From an uncultured Blautia sp. (GTDB taxonomy: Bacteria; Bacillota; Clostridia; Lachnospirales; Lachnospiraceae): DNA of 64,000 bases. The notes beneath the pieces are model-generated. The model saw nothing but the letters and a program-made list of their open reading frames with translations, searched no databases and was not told where the DNA came from. Every line of letters starts with the position of its first letter. The stretch's first letter is position 1. A program made the translations under genes and the position numbers. The stretch spans positions 61,910-125,909 of the forward strand of contig CALBGI010000035.1 of assembly GCA_937893675.1 (NCBI GenBank), read 5' to 3'. This document shows positions 25,239 through 34,103 of this stretch, in pieces.

Positions 25239-27377
25239 CTATTTATAAGCAATGGCAAGGATTTCTTCCTCCGGTCCCATCATCTCTGTCTCCACATCCA
25301 GAATGGAATACAGCTGTTCCGCTGTCTGCATCCCAGTCAGATCCAGCATTTTTTCCTTATAAAATACAAACACCTTAGGTATGGTGGCATTGGCGTCGGA
25401 GTAGGTGGTATTTTCGTCCAGGAACGGATTAAATACAGCCTCTCTGTCTCCTTTCCGAAACTTCAGACATTCTGCCTTTTCCTTGCGCAGCCGCACCACG
25501 CCCTCTCTGTCAATCACGGCCAGACTCTTGTTTTTAAGCTTTAACAGACCGAACAGCGCTTTTTTCTGGGTCACTGCCTGGAAAATATGCCAGCGTCCGG
25601 TGCCACTCACATAGGAAATCTCATTCTCAGAGGCTCCCAGGGACTCTGCCGCGATTTTGGAAAGCTGTTCCTTGGTCAGTGCCGCCGCTCCCAGATTTTT
25701 CTGGCGGAGCTCTGTGGCTCCCGTGGCAATGGCGCGAAGGATATTTTTCTGCGCGTCAATCTCAATGGCTACATCCACCGTTGCCTCATTTGCCCCGGAA
25801 CGCACGATCCGCTCAATGACCTCCGCGCGGATTTTCTTGATATCCTCGTCCGTGGGATTGGCAATGGTCCTTTCCAGCTGTTCCCGCACCATGGCGAGGG
25901 CAACGCCAATGGTGGAAATATAAGGAGCATTTTTTGCAATCTTGCATTTTACCTGCATTTTTTCCGCCAGCGCATTGACGATCACCGCTCCGCTTCCGCC
26001 GCCTCCCACAAAGGTGACAAAGTTCTTATCCAGCTCGTATTCCTGGATCAGCCCGGAAACCACTGCGGACAGCTTCTCCATCGCCAAATCGACCGCCTTT
26101 CTCGCAGCCTCCTCGGCACTTAAATGGAGCTTCTCTCCCAACGCCTGCCATGCAGCGCGTGCGCTTTCAATACAGCCTCTTGCATAGTCGCCTTCCGGCA
26201 CATAGCCCAGAAGATTGGCAGCGCCTGCCAGAGTAAGGGAATAGCGTTTTCCGTTTTTGTCCTCCACTACTGCATATTCCGAGGGGTCATCCTCCCTTGG
26301 ACTGATCAGCTCCACATGCAGATTTTTCAGCTTTTCCGGTTCCTGGAAACACTCATATTCCACCCCCGCAATATGGGCGCTTCTCGGTCCTACATCTACA
26401 ATGCTTCCGTTCTGAATACGGATCATGCTGCCGCCGGCGATTCCCAGGGTGCGCACATCCAGACTCTGCAGATAGGTTTTGTGCTCCCCTACCTGGGCAT
26501 ATTTGATCATAACCTTGCCGTTTTTGATGACACTGATATCTACGCTGGTTCCGCCGGCCTCAAAAAAGATTCCGTCGGAGACCTTCTCGTACATCAGCGC
26601 TCCCGCCACACCTGCCGCAAGACCGGAAAGCATCGTAAGGATGGGACGCTTTCTCACTTCATCCACGCTCATGACGCCTCCGTCGCAGCGCATGATCATA
26701 AGGTTTGACTGAATCCTGGTGTCTTTCACCGCCTGCTCCGTCATGTTGGCGGTTTCCATCATCTTGGGAATCAGGCTGGCATTGACCACTGCGGTGCGGG
26801 TACGCATTTTTAATCCGTAAAGCTGGCTGATCTCATGGCCGCCGGTACTGTAAAGCGCTTTTTTGGAAGCCCGTTCCATGACCATAAGCTCTCCGGCAGG
26901 ATCGTCCACACTGAACGCCTCACTGGCCACGATCACCTGCGCCCCTTTGGAGACAAGCTCATCGATGGCGCTGTCAACCCGCTCTTCATTTCTCTCCTTG
27001 CTGTCAATAAATACCTGTTCCGTCTTTAAGTATTTGCCGGCTGCCAGCTCCATATTCCCTACGTTTGTCTCGTTTCTGGCTCCGCGGGCATCCATGCCGG
27101 TCGCCATGCCGATGATGCCCACATTGGCCACATCCCCCTCCAGAAGGGCGTTTGTTGCCTGGGTGGTACCATGAGCAATGAACACGACATCCTCCGGGGC
27201 AATCTGATTTTCCTCCATCAGCTGGGAAATAATCTTAACGACACCGGCCGCAACCCCCTCCACATGGGTTGTTGGAATTTTCTTTTTTGCCAGAACCTCA
27301 TAAGTAGTATTGTCTATGATCACCGCGTCTGTAAAAGTTCCGCCTACGTCAATTCCGATTCTTACTTTTGTACTCAT
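25239..27377 (-). CDS. Hydantoinase/oxoprolinase-family protein (HyuA-like)
   Basis: A 712-residue cytosolic ATP-dependent hydrolase of the HyuA type. It begins RIGIDVGGTFTDAVIID, the actin-like ATPase phosphate-1 loop, with a second nucleotide-binding segment VTFVGGGGSGAVIVNALAEK in the middle. HyuA/HyuB pairs open hydantoin or 5-oxoproline rings; acetone and acetophenone carboxylases are related. No HyuB-type gene is present, and the C-terminal 180 residues are not typical of the minimal HyuA. It is followed by a metallopeptidase and preceded by a permease and an FAD enzyme, so a catabolic operon for an organic acid or amide is likely. The start is at the ATG preceded by GGAGGAATGCAGTACC. 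Confidence 0.8.
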   Translation of the reverse strand: MSTKVRIGIDVGGTFTDAVIIDNTTYEVLAKKKIPTTHVEGVAAGVVKIISQLMEENQIAPEDVVFIAHGTTQATNALLEGDVANVGIIGMATGMDARGARNETNVGNMELAAGKYLKTEQVFIDSKERNEERVDSAIDELVSKGAQVIVASEAFSVDDPAGELMVMERASKKALYSTGGHEISQLYGLKMRTRTAVVNASLIPKMMETANMTEQAVKDTRIQSNLMIMRCDGGVMSVDEVRKRPILTMLSGLAAGVAGALMYEKVSDGIFFEAGGTSVDISVIKNGKVMIKYAQVGEHKTYLQSLDVRTLGIAGGSMIRIQNGSIVDVGPRSAHIAGVEYECFQEPEKLKNLHVELISPREDDPSEYAVVEDKNGKRYSLTLAGAANLLGYVPEGDYARGCIESARAAWQALGEKLHLSAEEAARKAVDLAMEKLSAVVSGLIQEYELDKNFVTFVGGGGSGAVIVNALAEKMQVKCKIAKNAPYISTIGVALAMVREQLERTIANPTDEDIKKIRAEVIERIVRSGANEATVDVAIEIDAQKNILRAIATGATELRQKNLGAAALTKEQLSKIAAESLGASENEISYVSGTGRWHIFQAVTQKKALFGLLKLKNKSLAVIDREGVVRLRKEKAECLKFRKGDREAVFNPFLDENTTYSDANATIPKVFVFYKEKMLDLTGMQTAEQLYSILDVETEMMGPEEEILAIAYK

Positions 27378-27427
27378 GGTACTGCATTCCTCCAGATTCT
27401 TTTCTTTCAATTATATATCACTGTTAC

Positions 27428-28711
27428 TTACAGCACAATAAAGCTTGCCACGATCAGACCTGCAATTGTAGATGCCATGATCCACACGATGGTCTTTTTC
27501 AGATATTCATTTACATCTGTCTTTGTAAAATCAGCCGCCCACACATTGTGAGAGTTGGTCGGGTCACAGACTGCCTGCACATTGGAGTCCAGACGAAGTG
27601 CAACCATGGCTGCGATGGGGTTCATGCCGCCGGCTGCCAGAAGAGCTACGATTCCGCTTCCGAGACCCCACACATTCAGCGGTCCTCTGTAGATCGCCAA
27701 AAAGCTCAAAAGGCCGAATACCAGAACAAACATGATCGCATTGCCCGGAATGATCGCCTGGATCACCGGCGCAAGGATATCTGCCACCTGCGGAGCCATA
27801 ACCGCATTCAGGGTCATACCGATACCGATCATCAGAGCTGCCGCTCCGGCGGTGTCCTGAATTCCTTCCACAAAAGCACTGGATGCAACCTGGATGAAAT
27901 TCTTCGGTGTGGAAAGGATGAGCGCCACCACGATACCGATGAGAATGGACGGTACCAGCGGCAGCTTCAGTGTAAATACCAGTACAACCGGAACCAGCGG
28001 GCTGATCAGCGCGATACTTCTCACATTTTTTTCTGCCGCCGCTTCTCCTGCCGGCATTGCCCATGCTTTGCGGACTGCGCCGTCTTTTTTTACAAAGTAA
28101 ACGATCATGATCACCGCTACAACAATGAGCGGCAGGCCGCACAGCCAGGAATAGCCGGTTACTGTCTCCAGCGGCAGGCTCAGAGTGTCAATGTATACGC
28201 CAAGTGTGCCTACGCTGAAGGTAACGCCGATGCCGTTTGCAAGCAGAAGTACGATGCCTGCTACCAGAGGACTTAAACCTGCACTGATCATGATCGGCAG
28301 GATGATGGTTCCAACAAGGATGAACATGCCCAGACCATTGGATGCTGCAAAAATAACAGAGCATACTGCCAAAAATGCAAGTGCGATGGGAAGCGGCTTG
28401 TCTCCCGCCAGCTCTGCCGCTTTGCGGATGATGGTCTTTGTGATGCCTACTTTGGTAAGGATCTTACCGAACCAGCCGCCGAAAATCAGGCCGGCGATCG
28501 CAGTGCTCATTCGCATCGCACCGCTTTCCAGTACGTTTCCGGCGATGGTGAACTGCTCCGGATCGCTGGAGATAAAGGGAATGCCTGCTACCAGAGCGAT
28601 GCCCACTGCCATGATGGGAAGTGCAAGGATCGTCGGCAGCTTTCTTGCCATCATCAGTACGACACAGACTGCGAAAATGGCCAAGATACCAATTGCTTGA
28701 AATGTTGTCAT
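27428..28711 (-). CDS. Ion-transporter superfamily permease (CitMHS/GntP/DcuC-like)
   Basis: A 427-residue protein with about 12 membrane segments and no soluble domain, starting FQAIGILAIFAVCVVLMMARKLPTILALP. Conserved features include SNGLGMFILVGTIILPIM and CDPTNSHNVWAADFTK near the C-terminus. It fits secondary carriers of small organic anions. It sits between the FAD oxidoreductase and HyuA-like genes, so I infer it imports the substrate of that operon. AGGAGGAAGAAACA precedes the start. Confidence 0.75.
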   Translation of the reverse strand: MTTFQAIGILAIFAVCVVLMMARKLPTILALPIMAVGIALVAGIPFISSDPEQFTIAGNVLESGAMRMSTAIAGLIFGGWFGKILTKVGITKTIIRKAAELAGDKPLPIALAFLAVCSVIFAASNGLGMFILVGTIILPIMISAGLSPLVAGIVLLLANGIGVTFSVGTLGVYIDTLSLPLETVTGYSWLCGLPLIVVAVIMIVYFVKKDGAVRKAWAMPAGEAAAEKNVRSIALISPLVPVVLVFTLKLPLVPSILIGIVVALILSTPKNFIQVASSAFVEGIQDTAGAAALMIGIGMTLNAVMAPQVADILAPVIQAIIPGNAIMFVLVFGLLSFLAIYRGPLNVWGLGSGIVALLAAGGMNPIAAMVALRLDSNVQAVCDPTNSHNVWAADFTKTDVNEYLKKTIVWIMASTIAGLIVASFIVL

Positions 28712-28787
28712 TGTTTCTTCCTCCTAAAATGTAATTTTTCAGGGAAATCCCCCCAATTATGTTAAGTAAGTGTCGCCTTACCAAACA

Positions 28788-30152
28788 TCACACGTCCAGA
28801 AACGCCTGCTGTTCTTTCAGCTTCTCCTGAACCTTCTGTACATCCACCTCATGGACGTCCAGATCTTCTTTTGCCGCCAGGGCCGCCGCCACGCCGGCTG
28901 CATGTCCCATCGCGCCCGCGGTAGGCGTCACCCGTATCGCCGCCTGCGCCTCAAAGGTTGCCGAAACACACCGTCCTGTCACCAGAAGGTTGGAAAACAC
29001 GGGACAGGTAAATACATCGTAGGGAATGCTGTAATAGGTTCCCGGCTCGCTTAAAAAGCGGCTGCTGGTTCCTTCTCCCTTGGGATTGTGAATATCTATG
29101 GGATAAGCGGAATGGGCGATCACCCTGGAAAACGTCCTGCGCTCCATAATATCCTGCGCGGTCAGCGTGTAGTCCCCCACCAGCTGCCGTGAGCCTCTTA
29201 CCCCCACAGAAGGACCGGTAAACTCAAGCAGCGCATGTTCAAATCCCGGAACATACTTTCTCAGGAATCGCTCCAGCTGCTCGCATTGTTTTCTTCCCAA
29301 AATCTCCGCATCGCTCAGGCTCTCCGCGTTTGTTGCATCATGCTCAATGATTCTGGTTGTGTTGATGATAAATTCTCCGGGCTTGTCTGTCTCAAAAAAC
29401 AGAATGTCCTCTCTGGGAATCTGTATCTCGCCCTCTGCCTTTGCTTTCTGAAACTCCTTCTCAAAGCCTGCCACAGCCAGCGGCTCTGTCCCGTTCAGCA
29501 GATCCTGATTATGTACCAGCCGGGAAAATTCCTCCACATGCGTTTTGAGATATTCTCTGAGCTTTTTGGAATCCACATTGCAGAATTTCATTTTCATCGT
29601 CATGGGCTGCGCTGCACCGTCCTCCTGACGACCCTTTGTCATTGGAGCGCCCGCAAAAGCCGCCACATCTCCGTCTCCTGTGGCGTCGATCACAATTTTT
29701 GCCCGGATGCTGTGGAGACCATCTTTATTGCATACTGTCAGGCCGGTGATCTTTCCGTTCTCGCTGTCCACGGCTCCGATAAAGGTATGAAACAGTACAC
29801 GGCACCCGGCTTCCACAGCCATTTCATCCAAGATCAGCTTCAGCCCTTCCGCCGAAAACGGGGTAAGATAGCTGATATATCTTGTCGTATCATGCACATG
29901 TCCTGGAGAGTATCCGCGCTTTACCAGACACTGGACGATCTCCTCCATGATTCCCTTCACAACCTGCTTCTCTCCGGCATGAAACGTCATCATCGGCCCT
30001 ACGCCGCATCCGGTCAGCGTTCCTCCCAGGTAACCGCTCTGCTCCAGAACCAGCACCCGCGCGCCGCATCTTCCTGCCGCTATGGCCGCCACGGTGCCGG
30101 AAACACCGCCTCCCGCCACAACCACATCCCATGTCTGCTCATAAACATTCAT
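28788..30152 (-). CDS. FAD-dependent oxidoreductase
   Basis: A 454-residue flavoprotein with the dinucleotide-binding start WDVVVAGGGVSGTVAAIAAG and an acidic strand end (VLVLEQSG). Later come VIDATGDGDVAAFAGAP and a C-terminal VGDYTLTAQD ... ATFEAQAAIRVTPTAGAMGHAAGVAAAL segment, which is the FAD_oxidored (HdrA-like) family pattern. It is the first gene of the permease/HyuA operon and divergent from the RpiR regulator. The start at MNVYEQTW is chosen because AGGGAGGACGCAGG precedes it. The substrate is unknown. Confidence 0.82.
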   Translation of the reverse strand: MNVYEQTWDVVVAGGGVSGTVAAIAAGRCGARVLVLEQSGYLGGTLTGCGVGPMMTFHAGEKQVVKGIMEEIVQCLVKRGYSPGHVHDTTRYISYLTPFSAEGLKLILDEMAVEAGCRVLFHTFIGAVDSENGKITGLTVCNKDGLHSIRAKIVIDATGDGDVAAFAGAPMTKGRQEDGAAQPMTMKMKFCNVDSKKLREYLKTHVEEFSRLVHNQDLLNGTEPLAVAGFEKEFQKAKAEGEIQIPREDILFFETDKPGEFIINTTRIIEHDATNAESLSDAEILGRKQCEQLERFLRKYVPGFEHALLEFTGPSVGVRGSRQLVGDYTLTAQDIMERRTFSRVIAHSAYPIDIHNPKGEGTSSRFLSEPGTYYSIPYDVFTCPVFSNLLVTGRCVSATFEAQAAIRVTPTAGAMGHAAGVAAALAAKEDLDVHEVDVQKVQEKLKEQQAFLDV

Positions 30153-30262
30153 CCTGCGTCCTCCCTTTCTGCCCAAATAATTTTCATTTTTTCCGAAAAC
30201 GAGCTGCGACTTTTTGGTGATTTTACTCAAATTTTTCTTTTATTTTCCGTTTTTATAAGTCA

Positions 30263-30291
30263 ACATTAACACCACTTTCAATAACTGTCAA
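30263..30291 (-). promoter_or_regulatory. Promoter of the FAD oxidoreductase operon
   Basis: On the minus strand TTGACA (30286-30291) and TAATGT (30263-30268) are 17 bases apart. The -35 box is part of an outer inverted repeat ACTGTCAA (30284-30291) ... TTGACAGT (30338-30345), which could be an operator. Confidence 0.6.
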
Positions 30292-30369
30292 TATTTTTGA
30301 AAATTATTTTTATCTTCAATGAAAATTTTGATAGTTTTTGACAGTTTTTTATAACCCAACTTGTTCAGA

Positions 30370-30398
30370 TTGACTATGCGTTCGTTTTAGAGTATCAT
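30370..30398 (+). promoter_or_regulatory. Promoter of the RpiR-type regulator gene
   Basis: TTGACT (30370-30375) and TATCAT (30393-30398) are 17 bases apart, 43 bases before the start codon. Confidence 0.65.
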
Positions 30399-30440
30399 AA
30401 AATTAGTTTAGAGCTATTTTCAGGAAGGAGCACACCAAAA

Positions 30441-31298
30441 ATGGTACAAGCCGTCATAGCGAAAATCATTTCTATGCAGTCAAACTTTACCGTCGGGGAA
30501 AATGAGATTGCACAGTACGTTATGAACCACGCCGATGAGGTAATGACAAGCACCATCACAACGGTGGCGCAGAATACCAGCACCTCCGAGGCCAGCGTCA
30601 ACCGTTTTTGCAAAAAAATAGGATTTAAAGGTTTTAACAGCTTCAAAGTCGCACTGGCACAGGAAAACTTTTACAATCAGATGAATCAGCAAAATGCCGG
30701 TGCAGCAGACGATGGCTTCATCGCCACGGTTCGCCGTGATTACCGCCAGATGTTGAACAACACCTCCGCTCTTCTGGACGAAAGGACTGTCCTTCAGTCC
30801 ATCGATGCCATCAAGGCGGCTGCGCGTATCTTTATTTTTTCTTTTTCCAACACTGCCCTTGTGGCAAAAGAAGCGGAGTTTAAGCTCTGCCTTGCAGGGC
30901 TGAACGCCAAAACCCTCACGGACATCCCTCTGATGCACATGCAGGCAGAAAATCTGCAAAAAGAGGATTTGGCAATTTTTATCGTCCCGTCAGTCCTTAT
31001 GAAGGATATTTACCGCGCTTTGAACATCTGTCGGGAGCGAAATGTAAAAATCATGGTGATCACCAGCTACGATTCTCCGAAGCTCAACGATCTGGTGGAT
31101 TACAAATTCATCACCAGCGACAAGATCACTGCGCAGAATTCTGTTTCCCTGTCCAACAATCTGATGTTTCTCTATGTCTGGGATGTCATTTATGCGTTTC
31201 TTCTGGACAGCGACAAACGCCTGCGCCAGAAGAAGCTGAACAACGAATCTATCATCAACAACAACCAGATGCTGGACAACTACATGTTTGAATACTAA
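30441..31298 (+). CDS. MurR/RpiR-family transcriptional regulator
   Basis: A 285-residue regulator with an N-terminal HTH_6 domain (NEIAQYVMNHADEVMTSTITTVAQNTSTSEASVNRFCKKIGFKGF) and a C-terminal SIS sugar-phosphate-binding domain (about 115-250). Divergent orientation from the FAD/permease/HyuA operon and an inverted repeat between them suggest it controls that operon. AGGAAGGAGCACACCAAAA precedes the ATG. Confidence 0.88.
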   Translation: MVQAVIAKIISMQSNFTVGENEIAQYVMNHADEVMTSTITTVAQNTSTSEASVNRFCKKIGFKGFNSFKVALAQENFYNQMNQQNAGAADDGFIATVRRDYRQMLNNTSALLDERTVLQSIDAIKAAARIFIFSFSNTALVAKEAEFKLCLAGLNAKTLTDIPLMHMQAENLQKEDLAIFIVPSVLMKDIYRALNICRERNVKIMVITSYDSPKLNDLVDYKFITSDKITAQNSVSLSNNLMFLYVWDVIYAFLLDSDKRLRQKKLNNESIINNNQMLDNYMFEY

Positions 31299-31376
31299 AA
31301 AGCTGCTGTAAACAAGCGCTCCGGCGATACCCCTTCAGGCATTTTCGCCGGAATGCTTTTTACAGCAGCTTTTTTC
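31297..31376. terminator. Bidirectional terminator between RpiR and GNAT genes
   Basis: AAAAAGCTGCTGTAAA and TTTACAGCAGCTTTTTT form the base; CTCCGGCGA and TCGCCGGAA extend the stem inside. A and T runs on both sides suit the convergent genes. Confidence 0.88.
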
Positions 31377-31398
31377 GTGTCAGCATACACTGACGCTG

Positions 31399-31851
31399 TC
31401 ATTTCTTCGGTTTTTCCATAACAAAATTCGTCAGCAGGATTCCCTGTCTTTCCACCTGCTGCTCTTTCCGCACGCAATATCCACGCTTTTCAAAAAAGGG
31501 CCTTGCGGTAATGGACGCATGGGTGGTGATATCCCCGGATACTGCCGCTTCCAGCCGGTCGCAGAGGGCTGCGGCAACGCCCCGTCTCTGATAGTCCCGG
31601 TGCACATACAGACGGTCCAGGTAGCCGGTTTTATCCATATCGGCAAATCCGATAATCCTGCCCTGTTCCTCCGCCACCAGTGTCACATGCTCCAGAAACG
31701 ACTGGTTCCAGCCTGCAAGATCCACATTTCCCGTGGCCCACACATTCAGCTGCTCCTCCGTGTAATCCCGTGCGTTTACGCTGTGGACGGTCTCATAAAA
31801 CAGCTCTGCCAGCGCACGGCAGTCCGCGGGCTTGTATTCTCTGATCACCAT
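31399..31851 (-). CDS. GNAT-family N-acetyltransferase
   Basis: A 150-residue acetyltransferase with the acetyl-CoA motif LYVHRDYQRRGVAAALCDRLE and the expected surrounding strands (IIGFADMDKTGYLDRL). Two starts are possible: the ATG at 31851, five bases after the TrpB stop, or 31866, which overlaps it; neither has a strong ribosome site, and coupling to TrpB translation is likely. The substrate is unknown. Confidence 0.8.
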   Translation of the reverse strand: MVIREYKPADCRALAELFYETVHSVNARDYTEEQLNVWATGNVDLAGWNQSFLEHVTLVAEEQGRIIGFADMDKTGYLDRLYVHRDYQRRGVAAALCDRLEAAVSGDITTHASITARPFFEKRGYCVRKEQQVERQGILLTNFVMEKPKK

Positions 31852-31855
31852 ATTG

Positions 31856-33241
31856 TCAGATTTCATTTCCCGGGAATTTGGGAATGCCGTCAAAGCCTGC
31901 CTGCAGCTCCTCATCCGTGGGAATGTAGTCGCTCATCTGTCCGTCGTTATAGCGGCCATAGGCAACCATATCAAAATATCCGGTTCCGGTCAGACCAAAG
32001 ACGATGGTTTTTTCTTCACCGGTTTCTTTGCACTTCATGGCTTCGTCCAATGCCACGCGGATCGCATGTGCACTCTCCGGTGCGGGAAGGATCCCCTCTA
32101 CTCTCGCGAACATCTGCGCTGCCTCAAACACAGAGGTCTGCTCCACGGAGCGCGCCTCCATCAGACCGTCATCATAAAGCTGAGACAGAATAGAGCTCAT
32201 GCCGTGATACCGCAGGCCGCCTGCATGGCTGGCAGAAGGAATAAAGTTGCTGCCAAGCGTGTACATTTTTGCCAGAGGCGTCACCATTCCGGTATCGCAG
32301 AAGTCATAGACGTATTTGCCCCTGGTCAGGCTTGGGCAGGATGCCGGTTCCACAGCGATAAACTGATAGTCTCTCTCTCCACGGAGTTTTTCGCCCATAA
32401 ACGGAGAAATCAGTCCGCCCAGGTTGGAGCCGCCGCCCGCGCATCCAATGATCATGTCCGGCACAATGCCGTATTTGTCAAGGGCGGTCTTCGTTTCCAG
32501 ACCAATGACTGTCTGGTGGAGCAGCACCTGGTTCAGCACGCTTCCCAGCACATAGCGATAGCCCTCTTTTTTTCCGGCGGTTTCCACTGCCTCAGAGATC
32601 GCGCAGCCAAGGCTTCCGCTGGTTCCCGGGTGTGCCGCCAGGATCTTTCGTCCGATTTCGGTTGTGTCTGAGGGAGACGGTGTCACCTGCGCGCCGTAGG
32701 TGCGCATAACCTCCCGCCGAAACGGTTTCTGCTCGTAGGAGCATTTTACCATATAAACCTGACAGTCAAGCCCCAGATAAGCGCAGGCCATGGAAAGGGC
32801 TGTTCCCCATTGTCCGGCTCCGGTCTCTGTGGTCACGCCTTTCAGCCCCTGTTTCTTGGCGTAATACGCCTGGGCAATGGCGGAATTCAGCTTATGGCTG
32901 CCGCTGGTATTGTTGCCCTCAAATTTGTAATAAATCTTCGCCGGCGTCTGAAGCTTTTCTTCCAGACAGTAGGCGCGGACCAGCGGCGACGGCCGATACA
33001 TTTTGTAAAAGCTCCGGATTTCCTCCGGGATTTCAATATATGGCGTCTCATTGTCGAGCTCCTGCTTTACCAGTTCGTCACAGAATACTGTACCAAGCTC
33101 TTGTGCAGTCATCGGTTTCAAGGTCCCCGGATTCAGAAGAGGGGCCGGCTTATTTTTCATGTCTGCGCGAACATTATACCATTCTTTCGGCATCTCACTT
33201 TCTTCAAGATAGATTTTGTAGGGAATCTTTGTTTCTGCCAT
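31856..33241 (-). CDS. trpB2: Tryptophan synthase beta chain-like protein (TrpB2)
   Basis: A 461-residue PLP enzyme of the TrpB2 branch, longer at the N-terminus than TrpB1. The PLP lysine is in NNTSGSHKLNSA, the phosphate-binding loop in GCAGGGSNLGG, and TETGAGQWGTA is the COMM-type segment. TrpB2 condenses indole with serine without a TrpA partner. The Trp-specific T-box leader upstream supports a role in tryptophan supply or indole salvage. No trpA is nearby. GAGGAGAGCAAATATT precedes the ATG. Confidence 0.9.
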   Translation of the reverse strand: MAETKIPYKIYLEESEMPKEWYNVRADMKNKPAPLLNPGTLKPMTAQELGTVFCDELVKQELDNETPYIEIPEEIRSFYKMYRPSPLVRAYCLEEKLQTPAKIYYKFEGNNTSGSHKLNSAIAQAYYAKKQGLKGVTTETGAGQWGTALSMACAYLGLDCQVYMVKCSYEQKPFRREVMRTYGAQVTPSPSDTTEIGRKILAAHPGTSGSLGCAISEAVETAGKKEGYRYVLGSVLNQVLLHQTVIGLETKTALDKYGIVPDMIIGCAGGGSNLGGLISPFMGEKLRGERDYQFIAVEPASCPSLTRGKYVYDFCDTGMVTPLAKMYTLGSNFIPSASHAGGLRYHGMSSILSQLYDDGLMEARSVEQTSVFEAAQMFARVEGILPAPESAHAIRVALDEAMKCKETGEEKTIVFGLTGTGYFDMVAYGRYNDGQMSDYIPTDEELQAGFDGIPKFPGNEI

Positions 33242-33344
33242 AATATTTGCTCTCCTCTCTTTTTTCTGACGGCTATGCCGCGGTTTCTGCGGAATTCCGG
33301 GGTAGATAGTATTGGATTACACGGACTGTTCCGCACTGTACTCC

Positions 33345-33631
33345 AAATAAAAAAATCCCCCTGTCTCCCGCAACTGAAAAGTTCTTTGCAGGGACAAGAG
33401 GTAACCTCCTGCGGTGCCACCCGGCTTGGTATTTTCATACCCACTTCGCGCATACCAACATATGCTGATTTTGATAACGGAGGATCACTCCGGCTCGCAT
33501 ACTCTCTTCTGCTCGCCCTCAGAAGCCCATTCCCCCATGATTCTGATACTGCCTTCCACCAACAGCAGCTCTCTGGAATCAGGTGTTCATAAGGTACTCA
33601 CTCTTCTTCAACGGTTTAATTCGATAAACTA
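33345..33631 (-). promoter_or_regulatory. T-box leader, tryptophan type
   Basis: The minus strand carries the T-box core GGGTGGCACCGCAGG (about 33409-33423) and, upstream, a Stem I with AGAAGAGTGAG and GGTGGAAGGC elements. The apparent specifier is TGG (Trp) in GGAATGGGCTTCTG. The antiterminator bulge TGGC would pair with GCCA, the 3' end of tRNA-Trp. A terminator stem (CCTCTTGTCCCTGCAA with TTGCGGGAGACAGGGG, then ATTTTTTT) ends near 33345. Uncharged tRNA-Trp should relieve termination ahead of trpB2. Confidence 0.85.
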
Positions 33632-33661
33632 TTTATACCACAGTATATGAAAAACTGTCAA
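33632..33661 (-). promoter_or_regulatory. Promoter of the T-box/trpB2 transcript
   Basis: On the minus strand TTGACA (33656-33661) and TATAAA (33632-33637) are 18 bases apart, directly ahead of Stem I. Confidence 0.65.
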
Positions 33662-33715
33662 GATGGTTTTTAAAATTCAGAATATTTTTAAATTTTCTCA
33701 CAAATTAAATGAATC

Positions 33716-33758
33716 CAACCAGGAAAAGCAACATATACGTTGCTCTTCCCGGTTTTCA
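33716..33758 (+). terminator. Imperfect hairpin upstream of the small Cys protein
   Basis: AACCAGGAAAAGCAAC and GTTGCTCTTCCCGGTT flank ATATAC and are followed by TTC. No plus-strand gene ends just before it, so its role is unclear. Confidence 0.35.
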
Positions 33759-33844
33759 TAATCACTATTTTCCCATTGCCCTCATTCATAAAAACAGGTA
33801 CAATCAAAGCAGTTTCTATTTTACAATGTCACAGGAGGTTCTTT

Positions 33845-34048
33845 ATGGAATCCGATATTATCGAAATCAATATTTCCGGCTTCTGCCGTACCTGCAACAA
33901 CATGCAGACCGTTACCTGCGAATACATTTCCACGCCAAACGGCCCCAAGCTTGAGATGATGAACTGTTCTCACAAAACCTGCAGGCATCACGCAGCCTGC
34001 ACGATTTACCGGGAAGCGCTCCAAAAGGAAGCTGCCAAAGAATATTAA
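33845..34048 (+). CDS. Small cysteine-rich protein of unknown function
   Basis: A 67-residue protein, start MESDIIEINISGFC. It has six cysteines and two adjacent histidines spaced CRTC-x6-C, C-x4-C-x2-HH-x2-C, which suggests metal binding or a redox role. The start is secured by CAGGAGGTTCTTT. It is followed by a hairpin at 34053-34078. I do not recognise a family. It is convergent with nrdD, with no operon partner. Confidence 0.6.
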   Translation: MESDIIEINISGFCRTCNNMQTVTCEYISTPNGPKLEMMNCSHKTCRHHAACTIYREALQKEAAKEY

Positions 34049-34052
34049 ACAA

Positions 34053-34078
34053 CGCAGGCTGTTTTCACACAGCCTGCG
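34053..34078. terminator. Terminator between the small Cys protein and nrdD
   Basis: CGCAGGCTGT and ACAGCCTGCG form a perfect 10-bp stem between convergent genes. Confidence 0.75.
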
Positions 34079-34103
34079 CATCAAAAAATCTCTGCTGAAT
34101 CTT

